Below are positions 1-10,449 of a stretch of DNA of 64,000 nucleotides, one piece after another (positions within the stretch are counted from its first letter, which is position 1; the number at the start of each line of letters is the position of its first letter). The notes beneath the pieces were generated by a model. It saw only the letters and a list, made by a program, of their open reading frames with translations. It had not been told where the DNA came from and made no database searches. Location of the stretch: NCBI GenBank assembly GCA_023105745.1, contig JALGQZ010000018.1:10429338-10493337 (forward strand), read 5' to 3'. Both the position numbers and the translations under genes were made by a program. The stretch is from Austropuccinia psidii (Eukaryota > Basidiomycota > Pucciniomycetes > Pucciniales > Sphaerophragmiaceae).

Positions 1-946
1 TGGGGAGTTTTTACCAATACAGGGTTAAAATTTTCATCTGGGGACCTCACAGCCTGATTCTGACGTGTATGACGCGTAGAATGCTGTACAGAAACTGTAT
101 GGGACCCCAGTATTGACTGACATATGAGGTATTGAAGTAAAAACAAGCTTCTCTGTCTATTTTACACCTCATATTCATGGTTATGGGATATTATCCCATG
201 GTAAAGCTGTGTATGACAGCAGGTGGGAATCTGACCTTAAAACAGCCATAACTTTGTCAATTCTTGAGATATCAACCCCAACGTTGGTTCAGTGTGTAGC
301 CCTGTATGTGCTCTACACAATGGTATTTGGGTATCATTAAATATGGCAAAGTTATCCCATGTACAAGACTTTTGTACATTTGCGTGGTATAGGCAAAAAG
401 CTGTATTGAGCTTATTTGCCCCATAATGTTTGTTCTAGTGGAGCTATGGGGAAATGGATGACACCATTAGATAGCCCTGATTGTTCTCTTTCCAAAAATA
501 CCCCACTTCAAGTATCTCACACTAAAACTGTAGAAGTTAGCTGAGAGGTGAATGTTTTGTTCACCCTTATTTGGCCTGAAATTGAGCATAACTCCAGTAA
601 TATTGGTGCTAGCTCAGTTTGGCTGGTACCATTGGATAGCCCTGGCTTAGATCTTCATTTTGAGTACCAATTTGATGGGGTTAAGTCTCTCCTTCTAGAT
701 TTCAGATGAGAGGTGAAAATTAAGGTTTATGCTCAGCAATGACTTTGAGCAGGAATAACTTTGTTATTTCTTGTCCTATGGTGATGGGACTTATGTTTTC
801 AGAAAGAGGTGAGTTTCCTCTTTCTTTTGATACCTTTTGAGCTGACTTGCCTCAGCTCCATGTTTTGGTGGTATCTTGGTTATACCATTGGTTTATGGTA
901 TTTTGGATGTCCTGCTTATGCTCTGGTTTTGAGTCACAGGCTGACA
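1..946 (+). repeat. LTR-A copy, 5' end outside the window
   Basis: This is the distal two-thirds of a long terminal repeat. It closely matches 45960-46930, 57000-57898 and, reversed, 40503-41400. It ends CTGACA at 941-946, as do the other LTR-A copies, which begin TGTCAG. The next base starts a reverse-transcriptase frame of an unrelated gypsy element, so the LTR inserted into that pol gene. The right flank is TTACC; the matching duplication lies off the window. Whether it is a solo LTR or the end of a full element cannot be told. Confidence 0.85.
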
Positions 947-3518
947 TTACCATCTTTAATGGTTCCAATATCTTCTACAAGACATATTTTTGTGGTGCTT
1001 ATAATCTCCTGATAATTAAAGAGGGGGATGAGCATTTCATGGCCCTTGGAACTAAATATGGTATTTATGAATATTTGGGAATGCCATTCTGCCTTATCAC
1101 TGCTCTTGCTTCATTCCAAAATCCTGTAAATGATATATTTTCAGACTTATTGGATATTTGTGTTTTAGTTTATCTGGATGATATCATGGTATTTTCTAGT
1201 TCTGAGGAAGAAAATTTCAACCACGTGGCCTCTGTCCTCCAAAGACTGAGGGACAATAATTTTTTTTCTAAAGCCTCATAGTGTGTATTCCATGCCTCAA
1301 GTGTGGAATACTTGGGCTATGTTGTTTCAAGTGATGGCCTCAAGATTGATTCTCTAAAGTTTCAGCAAATTCTCAATTGGCCTCATCGCAAGACCATCAA
1401 AGTCCTTCAATCCTTTCTTGGTTTTGCCAATTTCTATGGTCATTTAATTCAAAATTACTCCAAAAAAATCACTTCTCTCACTTCCCTTTCCAGAAAATAA
1501 TCTCTCTTTACCTTAAATGAGGAAGCCCTTATTCAGTTTCAGTTCCTCAAAGAAGCTTTCACCACTGCTCCTATCCTGTCTCATGTTCATCCTTCTCTAC
1601 CAACTATTGTAGAGACTGATGCTTCTGATTATTCCTTGGGTGCTGTACTGAGTCAGGTGCATGAATCAGGAAAACATCCCATTGCATTTCATAATCACAA
1701 TCTGTTCCCAGCTGAGCTGAACTATCAAATCCATGACAAGGAAATCCTTGTCATAGTTTGGTCTCTCAAGCGCTGAACAGATTTTCTTCTTTCTATTTCC
1801 AATCATTTAAAAGTCTTGAAGGACCATTCTTCCCTTCAGTATTTCATGTATTTCAAAGTTCTTACTCATTGTCAGGCCTGCTGGGCTGAAATTCTCTCTG
1901 TGTTTCATTTCAATATCACTTACTGCCCATGTAGACTAGCCACTTTACCAGATGCCTTGTCATGTTGGGAAAACATGTACCCAGAGGGGGAGGTGGACTT
2001 AATCAGAAAGAATCCTCAGAATTTTCATCAATTAATCAAGAGTCAAGATTCTTCTCAATAAAGTGGAAATATTCTCAGATTTAGTTAACAAGATTCAAAA
2101 AGAATTATGGCAAGACAAAGACTATAAAGAAATACTTGAGCAACTAGCAAGAGGTGAATCAGTTACAGATTATTCTCTTGAACCTCAAGCCAAGTTATTC
2201 TTATTCAAAGATAGAGTGGTAATCACAAGCAATGAAGAAATACAACTCAATATTCTTCAAAAGCATCATGACTCACCATTGGCTGGCGATCCTGGCCAGT
2301 AGAAGACCCTCAGGCTCATCAAGAGGGATTCTATTGGGCTGGCATGAATCAATGAATTCAAGAACATGTGTCCTCATTTCAGAAATGTTCAAGAAAAAAG
2401 AACATTCATCATAAGAAGTTTTGATTCCTCAAGCCTCTTGAAATTCCATCTGGTCCTTGGAATTCTTTATCAATGGACTTCATCACTCAATTGCAACTGT
2501 CCAACAACTTTCATTCAAGTTTAGTAGTTTTGGATACATTCTTCAAAATGGCAGTCTTCATTGCAACTTATGGCACAATCACTGCTCTGGAATTAGCGCA
2601 AATCTTTATCAGCCATGTCTTTTCCAAAATTGGACTTCCAGTTATTATTGTCAGTGATAGAGGATCTTTATTTGTTTCATCATTCTGGACCAATTTATGT
2701 TAGCAGCTCAAGATATCAAGAGATCTTTCAACTGCTTTTCATCCTGAAAACGATGGACAGAAGAGAGGGTCAATCAGATTCTAGAACAGTATCTTTGGAT
2801 GTATTTCAGTTACCATCAAGATTACTGGCAGACCTCGCACCATCTGGCTGATTTTTCCTACAATAATGAAGAACATTCATCAGCAAGACAATCAACTTCC
2901 TTCACCATTTATTGAGGGAATCCCAAATTTGACTCAATCCATATTTCTCAAGACTCACCTTCTTGAAATTTATCAACAAAACTCCAATAAGTACAGAAAG
3001 TTGTCAAAGATGAATTAGAGTTAGAAACCAGGCATTTTAAGAATTATGCGGATAGAAATGGGACAAGTCTACCTGATTTACAACTTGAGGACAAAGTATG
3101 GCTAGCCTCAAAGAATATCAAGACTAAAAGACCCACCAAGAAGCTTTCAGAAAGTTTTTTGGTACCTTTTGAAGTCTTCAAGATGATTGGAAGCCATGCA
3201 TATCACCTCAAGTTGCCTTTTCAATGGAAGTCAGTTCACCCTGTATTCCATGTCTCATTATTAGAACCAGTCAAGAAGTCAAGCATCACAAATTGAAATT
3301 AATTTCCACCACCACCAGGTCTAGTGGCGGAGCAATAAGAATGGGATATGGCTCAGGTTCTGGACTCAAAACACAAAAGAGGTAAATTATGGTATCTTGT
3401 ATAGTGAAAAGAATTCAGTGAAGACCCAGAAAAAACAACTTGGAAAAAAGCTCAACATACCTTTTCGAGGATTTCCATTCATTGTATCTTGACAAACCTG
3501 GCCCAAATACCTTAAAAG
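947..3518 (+). pseudogene. gypsy-C (chromovirus-type Ty3/gypsy) pol remnant
   Basis: This is a decayed Ty3/gypsy polyprotein. Reverse transcriptase runs from the LTR-A junction to about 1500 and shows the catalytic YLDDI (about 1171-1185). RNase H follows, with ETDASDYSLGAVLSQ near 1613-1660. An integrase has a remnant H2C2 region near 2260, the first Asp in SMDFI (about 2473) and the second in VSDRG (about 2652). A chromodomain lies near 3350-3480 (WKEFSEDPEKTTW). It is clearly dead: in-frame stops fall at 1279-1281, 1498-1500 and 1774-1776, the frame shifts near 2062, and a one-base deletion sits at the DGQ...ERVNQ block carrying the integrase Glu. The N-terminal part is cut off by LTR-A. 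The domain order RT-RH-IN-chromo identifies a chromovirus. Confidence 0.85.
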
Positions 3519-4221
3519 TTTGATTTTATTGTGCTTGGTGGGGATTTTGGTTTATGAAAGTAAGTTCCTCTACTAGCATGCACATTTAAGGGGGTATTCT
3601 ACCCAAATGTTGTTTTAAGCATCACCTGGGCCACTTTGTAAGCACTTGTCAATTTTTTGGACAGATTCAGAAGGCCTTGCAACATCCATACCCTCAAAAA
3701 TTGGACCTTTTGTCAAGATATGGGCAAATTCCTTTTTCTTCATTTTCTTTTCTCAATTATTCCAATAATCATGTTTCAAGACATTCATTACTTCAATTCA
3801 ATTAGGAAAACCTTTTTTTTGATTTTTATGGTGCTTGGTGGGGAGTGGAAATTATGTAAGTAAGTTCCATCTCTGGTATGAATCTTTGAGGGTTTCTAAT
3901 TCTGGTAAAACATCACCTTGGCCACTCTATGAGAAGAAAATTCTTGGTTTTTATCTTTCAGAAAATTCATGGCCAAAACCAAGAAACTAACCACAATCAG
4001 GTGAAACATCAGAAGTTTCTTTATTTCTTTCTTTACTCTCTGTTTCTTGTAAGCTCTTTTATTTCTCTTTTAATTGTATAATTCTTGTTTTATTGTCTTA
4101 TCAAAGAAGCAGAATCCCCTTTCATATCATGCATTTGGAGGTTCCATTTTTATTTTTATTTTATTTTTTATCAGTAAGAGTGAAGATAAAAGACAAATTA
4201 AACACAAAAAAGGATCACAGA
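3519..4221. repeat. gypsy-C 3' noncoding region with a diverged tandem duplication
   Basis: There is no gene here. A segment beginning near 3526 (TTTGATTTTATTGTGCTTGGTGG) recurs near 3822, about 296 bp later. In both copies it is followed by GTAAGTTCC and by a block resembling CATCACCTGGGCCACTTTGT. The sequence follows the gypsy-C chromodomain directly, so it is probably its 3' untranslated/LTR region, but I could not define LTR ends. Confidence 0.5.
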
Positions 4222-4407
4222 CTAGTTTTCTCTCCCAAAATAATCAAAAGCTCCCTGGAAATTATTGATCAACCCATCTTCATAACAGGCAAACTTGGCA
4301 GCCATCTTCTCAGAAGTAGTACCAGTAATCATTGTATTATTAGCATACATAATTACCTCCCTACTATTTCTACCAACCCTTCTGAACAACCTGGCCACAG
4401 CGTTTTG

Positions 4408-5008
4408 TGTGAGATTTTATGGAACTAAAAGGTGGATGCAGTTGACTCAAAAATTAAGAATAAACAAACCAAGTAATGATGCCGAAGGTAATCTATGGTT
4501 GGGGTTTAAACGTCAGTTAGTGAGTAAGAACTGTTTCTCATACCTGTGGTTAGAGCAGTTTTCAATATTAAACAATGGACAAGAGACAGATGTTGCTCTT
4601 GCAACGTAAGTAATTGGAGAGAAGTACAACAAATGAGATAATGCATTCAGGTAAGAGAATAGTGTTGCAATTGCAACATAAGTAATAAGGAGAAGATAAG
4701 AGAATAATGTTGCAGTTGCAACCTAAGCAATTAGAGACAAAAAAGATAAAAAATGAAAATAAGGGAATAAGATGAGAGAGTGTAACGGAAAGAATCTGGG
4801 ACCAGAAATGCAGAGAAATTCTCTCTTTAATGCAAGCTTCTTGCTTCTTATAAACTAAACACAGCCATGGTTCTACGCTTTAAGTCACCACTATGGATGG
4901 TAATCTGCAACCCTACTGAGCTGAGCAAGTGGAGCCCAGTTAGTCTAGTGCTTTTGCACTGGGAGTGAGATTGTACTCATCAAAACCCATTTGGGTGAGT
5001 TTTTCACA
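4408..5008 (-). repeat. copia-1 3' LTR with internal palindromes
   Basis: This 601-bp LTR pairs with 8928-9530. It holds three spaced copies of a palindrome-like motif: GTTGCTCTTGCAAC at 4592-4605, GTTGCAATTGCAAC (perfect) at 4664-4677 and GTTGCAGTTGCAAC at 4709-4722. The last two are followed by TAAGTAAT- or TAAGCAAT-like bases. They may be protein-binding sites, but that is inference. Confidence 0.9.
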
Positions 5009-6929
5009 TCCCCCCTCTCACCCAGTTGCAAAACACTAAGCGACTGTAAGGATTTCTCGAGTGTTTCTTTTCTTACTGATTTCATCAGAAAATATGTTAA
5101 CATCTGTGCGGAGGGTATGTAGCACAAGCACACTAACCTATTCTGGATGGCTTCTTTGATGAAGTGTAATTGAATGTCTACATGTTTGAGACGCTTGTTG
5201 TTCAGCTTGCAGTCGCCATTGGCCGTTTTAATGCAAGCTTGATTGTCTTTATATATGAGGATGGGGATTTCTAGTTTTAATAGTCTAACTTCTTCACACC
5301 ATTGTTTAAACCATGATAATTCTGAGGTGAGGTCACAGAGCGATTTGTACTCTGCTTCTGCTGTAGAGATAGATACGGATGGCTGCTTGCAGGTCTTCCA
5401 GAATACCAGGCACTGGTGAAAATAGGTTAGGTAACCGGTAGTCAAGCAGCGAGTGACATGGCAGTTTCCCCAGTCTGTGTTGCTGAAAGCCGTTATCATT
5501 TTGGTTTTTTGTCTGGGATAGTAGAGCCCTCTATCCAATGAACCACTTGATTACTTGCGTACATGGAGGAATGCCTGCCAGTGCTTTAGCCCTGGAGTTT
5601 CAGCGTATTGGGAAAGTGTACTTATTGCAAGCAATAGATCTGGTTTTGTTGCCGTTCTAAGTTAATTGATACTTCCAATTGCACTCCTAGAGTTAGTTTT
5701 GAGCTTCATGAATAATTTTACTTCATTAGTTGTTTCTGGACGTAGGTTTTCAATAAGTTTTAGTGGTGTTACCACCGTCTTACAAGCATTCATCCTGTAT
5801 TGTTCTAACAATGCTTTGGTGAAGTGTTGTTCATAAAGACTGATGCCATCCTTCATTTGGGGAATTTTGACTCCTAGAATCAGATCAGCTGGTCTGATGT
5901 CCTTGATCTCAAATTCCTTTGCTATTTCCTTTTTGAAATCTTCTGTATCATTGCCAAAATTTGCTATCTTGTCTACATGCACACAAAGCCAAGTGGGATA
6001 CTTACCCGGCCTGTGAACGGCACAGGGAGAGATGTTTACCTTAGCTAGCTATCTCTTCAGTCTATTACTTTGTTTAATCTGAGACAATATTTCTGCTTTT
6101 CCAGGTTTAATCCTTGTGGGATTGCAAGGTAAACTGTTTCCTTTAGTGGGGTGTTGAGAAAGGCGCATTTGACATTGATTTGATGGAATTGTAGGTTGTT
6201 GATGCAAGCAAAGGCATTTAAGGTCCTCAAGCAGTTTAATCACGCTTTTGGAGCATATGTCTTCTCAAAATTGATTCCTAGGGATTGTGTGAACCACTGA
6301 GCGCAAGGTCAGGATTTTTATTTTATTGGTTCATTCAGCTCATTCTTCTTTATCTAGAATACCCATGTTGTACCAACAATTTTGTAGTTGTCCTGGAGAT
6401 CCACTACATCCCATACTTTCAGAGTGGCCGTATTTGTGTGCTTGCTTTTGATAGATTGCTGCCAGATAGATTTGTCTTTTGATTTTATTGCTTTAATATA
6501 GGTATCAGGGGCTTTGTTGATGGTAGTGAGGAGAGCATTTTTCCATCTTTTGTAAGGGATAATGTAGATATTGTCTACTGCTGAGTTTATCAGTGTTGGA
6601 TGCCATGGACGTATTACCTTTATTGCGGAGTGTTTATCTGGTAGTTCTTCATGTCTGTTTTCTTCTATTTCTTGTCTTGTCATAGTTGGTTTGCAAGTCC
6701 CTGTAATTTCCATCTCTGTATCATTGTTGGAGGTAGGAGTCATAATATTGAAGTCAAGGGAAAAAGGAAAAGTTTTTTCAATTTTAGATGGGAGACTTAG
6801 GAATACATTCTTGTTTAAGGTTGCATGGTGTATTACTGCTATCTTCGAGTCACTTAGCTGCACAATACGATAAGCAGTGTTGTCATTGTCATAGCCAATG
6901 ACAATCCCTTGCTGTCCAAGAGGTTCCAT
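5009..6929 (-). pseudogene. copia-1 RT and RNase H remnant
   Basis: This is the C-terminal part of the copia polyprotein. The linker before RT (6929-6354) ends in the typical DNYKIVGTTWVF. Most of the RT N-terminal and palm region is deleted or scrambled between about 6350 and 6050. RT resumes at about 6035 with PTWLCVHVDKIANF, where the family's two catalytic aspartates (VDD) have become VDK, so it cannot be active. After a stop (in SIN*L, near 5660), RNase H follows with TDWGNC, STAEAEYKSLCDLTSE, DNQAC and KHVDIQLHF. The frame then reads through the polypurine tract and stops inside the LTR at 4945. Compared with copia-2, this copy keeps the roughly 28-residue connection segment between YRSA-type and PG(L/I)KHW motifs. 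Confidence 0.85.
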
Positions 6930-6989
6930 TCTTCCTTTTTATTGTTGTTTGAGACTGTGTATCACGGCCCTGCAACCAAAAGTCCTGAG

Positions 6990-8279
6990 TCATTCAAGTT
7001 TGGGTAGGGTGTTGGTCCTGAGAAATTGTGGGGACTGATTTGTCCTAGATGCTGTAGGAGACAGGTTTGAGAGTAGAACTTCAGTTCTTGCGGTGTCTGC
7101 CCAGTAGCTCTTTAGTAGGTTTTCTTGGTTTATTAAACAGAAAGTTTTTTCCATGATAGTGTGATTTTCCCTTTCAGCAAATCCATTATTCTGAGGGTTT
7201 CCAGGAGGTGCCATTATATGAACTTATCCACAATCATCAGAAATTTTCTTGAAGTTATGATTGACAAATTCCCCACCCCTATCAGTGACTAGTCATTTTA
7301 ATGTTTTGTTCTGAGGGTTCTCCATTGCTTTTTTTCCAATTCAGAAGTTCTAGAAAGCATTCAGTCTGTTTTTTGAGAACTTCATGATCTTGAGAGATGA
7401 ATTTTGATCAACAATAGTGAGAAAATAGCAATTTCCAGAGAATGATGGTGGTGTAACTGGTGCTACTACGTCCATGTGTACACAGTCTGGGGTGTTTACA
7501 GCTTGCTCAAAGTGGTTTCTGAAAGTTCATTTGTGAGACTTGCTAGTTTTGCATATTAGGCAATTGTTTTTGTCAACTTCAATTCCAAGTAACTTCAGAA
7601 CAGCTGGTCCAGGGTGACCTAGCCTATTGTGCCAAGGATTCTTATCCGAACTGGTAAGAAGGCTAGTGGGAATTGAGTAGGTACTGATCATTAATTTGTT
7701 GATTATCGTACCCCTTAGTATTTCCTTTCCCTGTGACATTAGGTTGAAATTGTCATTTTTTTGGTTTACTGTTAGTTCTTCTTTAAATAGTTCTAGCAAT
7801 CTGATGAGGTTGTATTTCAGGCGTGGTACATATAAGCAATTTTTGAAGGTTAAATTTTTGTTGTCACTGATGATTTTTACAGTACATATTGCTAGTGCCG
7901 TGAGGTTACTGTTGGCATCCCCAGTTGCTACTTGTATGCTGGTTGGTTTGAGGGAAGAGGAAAAAGGTTGTGGGTTATTGAACATATGGTGTGTCACACC
8001 GCAATATATTATAAGCTGTTGGGATAATGGCTTTTGTTGTTGTAAGTACATCACAAGTGCTTGAGCCATGGTGAAACGAGCTTTTGGGTTGAAGTTTTGG
8101 CACTTCTTCTCTCTTCTAGAAGGATTTAGGTGAGGATTTTTTTTCCAACAGTCTTCTTTCTTGTGTGTTGAGCACTTATCATTGTGTTTTCCCTTTGGGA
8201 AATAGTAGATGATTTTGTGTGGCTCTCCTCCTGATGAGATGATGGCAGTTGGTGTGGTCAATTGTTTTTGAAAATCCAC
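6990..8279 (-). pseudogene. copia-1 zinc knuckle, protease and integrase remnant
   Basis: From 8279 down the frame carries a zinc-knuckle relic (GKHNDKCSTHKKEDCW), the protease active-site region as YCGVTHHMF (the family's Asp is now Tyr) and the GAG-pre-integrase domain with WHNRLGHPG and CLICKTSK. The integrase core continues 7526-6990 through stops. It still has the three acidic positions: HMDVVAP (about 7475), VTDRGGEF (about 7290) and the Glu in NNGFAEREN (about 7180). So integrase catalytic residues survive while protease and RT do not. The order and spacing match a Ty1/copia pol. Confidence 0.85.
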
Positions 8280-8306
8280 TGTGTTCAGATGATCTAATTC
8301 TTGTAT

Positions 8307-8825
8307 TCAAGTGAAGATCTTTTCTGTTTGTTCAATGATGTCTTCATTGAAGTTAAGTTTTTTGAAGAATTGATGGAGGTTGGTGTCTTCTCCTAGCTTT
8401 CCAAGTAGGGAATATGAGAGAAGTTCTGGAGGGACCACAATGCTGATGGCTTCAAGCTCCATGATTATTTTCCTGCATAAGTCAATGTAGCTTTGAAGGT
8501 TGCCATTGTAGAAGCTTCTCTGCCAGTCCATCCATAAGAGGCCTCTGTGAAGTTTCCTTTTTGAAGCATATTGATCTTTGATCTTTTCCCATAGTAGGTT
8601 TGATTTCTCAATTGTTTTCACATTGACTACTTCGCAAAACACTCTTTCTGTGAATCTGGTTGTAATTAGATTGATGGCTTCATAACTTGCTCTAGAGCAT
8701 TTGTTGACAATTGTTGTGGATTCATCACTTGGTACAGATTTTTTGCACATGTAAATTAAGTCATTGGATCTGAGGTGTATCTTAATATGCATGTGACAGT
8801 GGCCAAAGCTAGCTCCATCTAGCAT
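8307..8825 (-). pseudogene. copia-1 gag, N-terminal capsid part
   Basis: This 172-residue frame aligns by eye with the first half of copia-2 gag (27816-28802). Shared landmarks are LLWEKIKDQYASKRKLHRG, WMDWQ, LQSYID, LLSYSLLGKL and the IIEQ...IF segment. This is the UBN2/gag-polypeptide type capsid of copia elements, which packages element RNA in cytoplasmic particles. A stop near 8305 separates it from the zinc-knuckle/protease frame below. The first residues (MLDGASFG) correspond to VLDGSNYG of copia-2, so the true start was about 20 codons upstream, in decayed sequence before 8850. Confidence 0.8.
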
Positions 8826-8913
8826 TGGAATGGTAGAGATGTCTTTTTATTTGAGTGATTTTTACATCATGTTGTCTTGCAAGCCACCTTTTATTCATGT
8901 ATTAGGATTTTGT

Positions 8914-8927
8914 CAAGACTGTAAATC
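8914..8927 (-). other. copia-1 primer binding site, tRNA-Tyr half-molecule type
   Basis: The plus strand reads CAAGACTGTAAATC directly against the 5' LTR. That equals the anticodon arm of eukaryotic tRNA-Tyr (anticodon GTA, C32 to C40), so the sense strand is complementary to an internal tRNA site rather than to a CCA end. The same site sits at the same place in copia-2. Confidence 0.7.
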
Positions 8928-9530
8928 TGTGAGATTTTATGGAACTAAAAGGTGGATGCAGTGGATTCAACAACTAAGAATTAACAAAAAAATTACAGAT
9001 GCAGAAGGAAATAATTTATGTTTGGGATTTCAACGTCAGTTGGTGAGTAAGAACTGTTTCTCATACCTGTGGTTAGAGCAGTTGTAAATATTAAACAACA
9101 GACAAGAGAAATATGTTCCTCTTGAAAGTAAGTAATTGGAGAGAAGTATTACAAATGAGGTAATGCAATAAGGTAAGAGAATAGTGTTGCAATTGCAACG
9201 TAAGTAATAAGGAGAAGATAAGAGAATAATGTTGCAGTTGCAACCTAAGCAATTAGAGACAAAAAAGATAAAAGATAAAAATAAGGGAATGAGATGAGAG
9301 AGTGTAATGGAAAGAATCTAGGACCAGAAATGCAGAGAAATTTCCTCTTTAATGGAAGCTTCTTGCTTCTTTTAAACTAAACACAGTCATGGGCATACAC
9401 TCCAAGTTACCGCTGTGGATGGTAATCTGCAACCCTAATGAGATGAGTAAGTGGAGCTCAGTTGGTCTAGTGCTTTTGCACTGAGAGTGAGATCATGCTC
9501 ACCTAAGCCCGTTTGGGTGAGGTTTTCACG
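8928..9530 (-). repeat. copia-1 5' LTR
   Basis: This 603-bp LTR is the partner of 4408-5008. It keeps the GTTGCAATTGCAAC (around 9186-9199) and GTTGCAGTTGCAAC motifs, while the third is destroyed (TGTTCCTCTTGAAAG). It ends TTTTCACG at 9530 with TTTTG following. Confidence 0.9.
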
Positions 9531-10449
9531 TTTTGACCTTCATTACCATCATTTGGATCTGGCCTTGTAACCTAGATTGGCCAACTCTCTCTTCTTTGGA
9601 ATACTTGGGTGGATGAGAATGGTAAAGGTGAACGCACTTGTCTAGTTATATTGGTGCTGGCCACAGGTTGAAGTTGTTGGAGAGGTTGGACCTGTGATGG
9701 CCTTTACTGTGTTGTGGGGGAAGGCCTTATGGAGGATTGCCTCATTGGTGAAGCTAGTGGAGGTCTTGCAGTGAAATTCGCAGATGAAGGAAGAGGAACA
9801 GAGGTTGGAAATTTCTTGAACAACTGTGTATGGATTTATTGGGGAAGTTATGGGCAGGTGATTGAGCAGGTGATGAGTTGGGGGTGGCCAACTGTTGGAT
9901 TCACAAGTTGAACTTCTTCACCATCCAACTCATCACTTCCCTCAGCATCTGGACCAGTTGGTGAATCAGAAATTATTCTTATCCATTTCACCACACCTTG
10001 CTCATTGATCCTGGAGATTGGGACATCTGAACTGGAGTAGATTGCCATACCACTGACAGGAATGGGCTCCCCAGTATTGTTCCACCTCTCAAAATCTTGG
10101 AGCCTGTATCCAGTAACTAAATCAAATAAGGAAAATATTTTCAAAGCACTCACAACTTGAATACCCTGAAGTCCCATCAAGAGTAGGGGCCTTTAAATCT
10201 GGGAACTCTCCCTTATGTCCTATCCTTCTTGCTCCACAAGTATCTTCTGACTTTAGAAACTGGCACTCCAGGGCAAAAATATGGGTTCTTTCCAACAAAA
10301 AAGAAATGGAATTTTGAATATCTTGAATTTAAATGTTGAAAGCACTCCTTTCCCTTCATCAAACACTCTGTACAAGAAGGATCCAGAACTTCAGCTTCTT
10401 TGTATCCATCATATGTTTGAGAGGGATCAAAGTTGCCAGAAGAATCCAT

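Larger units (their letters stand above)
4408..9530 (-). mobile_element. copia-1: complete but inactive Ty1/copia retrotransposon
   Basis: This is a 5,123-bp element coding on the minus strand. LTRs lie at 4408-5008 and 8928-9530, and it is flanked by a perfect 5-bp duplication TTTTG (4403-4407 and 9531-9535). LTR ends are TGTGAG...TTCACA on the plus strand, with the last base mutated to G in the right copy. A purine tract (sense GAGAGGGGGGA, about 5009-5020) abuts the 3' LTR and a primer site (8914-8927) abuts the 5' LTR. Gene order gag-protease-integrase-RT-RNase H is that of Ty1/copia. The body carries many stops and at least one deletion in RT. The two LTRs differ at roughly one base in eight by eye, so the insertion is old compared with copia-2. 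Confidence 0.93.
4222..10449 (-). pseudogene. Gag-like repeat gene (MDSSG family), split by copia-1
   Basis: The reading runs 10449 to 9536, then resumes at 4407 and stops at 4222; copia-1 lies between. The first part begins MDSSGNFDPSQTYDGYKEAE and has a Cys-rich block (CTECLMKGKECFQHL). The second part (10180-9848) contains YSSSDVPISRINEQGVVKW and an acidic stretch (DAEGSDELDGEEV). The last 186 bp give a segment with ARLFRR and EKMAAKFACYEDGL. Removing copia-1 plus one TTTTG copy restores continuous sequence across the join. Stops near 10213 and 9848 and frame changes show it was already decayed or decayed later. I recognise the family from memory as highly repeated in Austropuccinia psidii; its function is probably Gag-like but is not established. 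Expected length is about 366 codons. Confidence 0.7.

Noticed and set aside
4074..4609. Plus-strand frames at the left copia-1 border, some hydrophobic
   Set aside because: They read the antisense of the Gag-like gene and run into the LTR; the minus-strand reading explains the sequence better.
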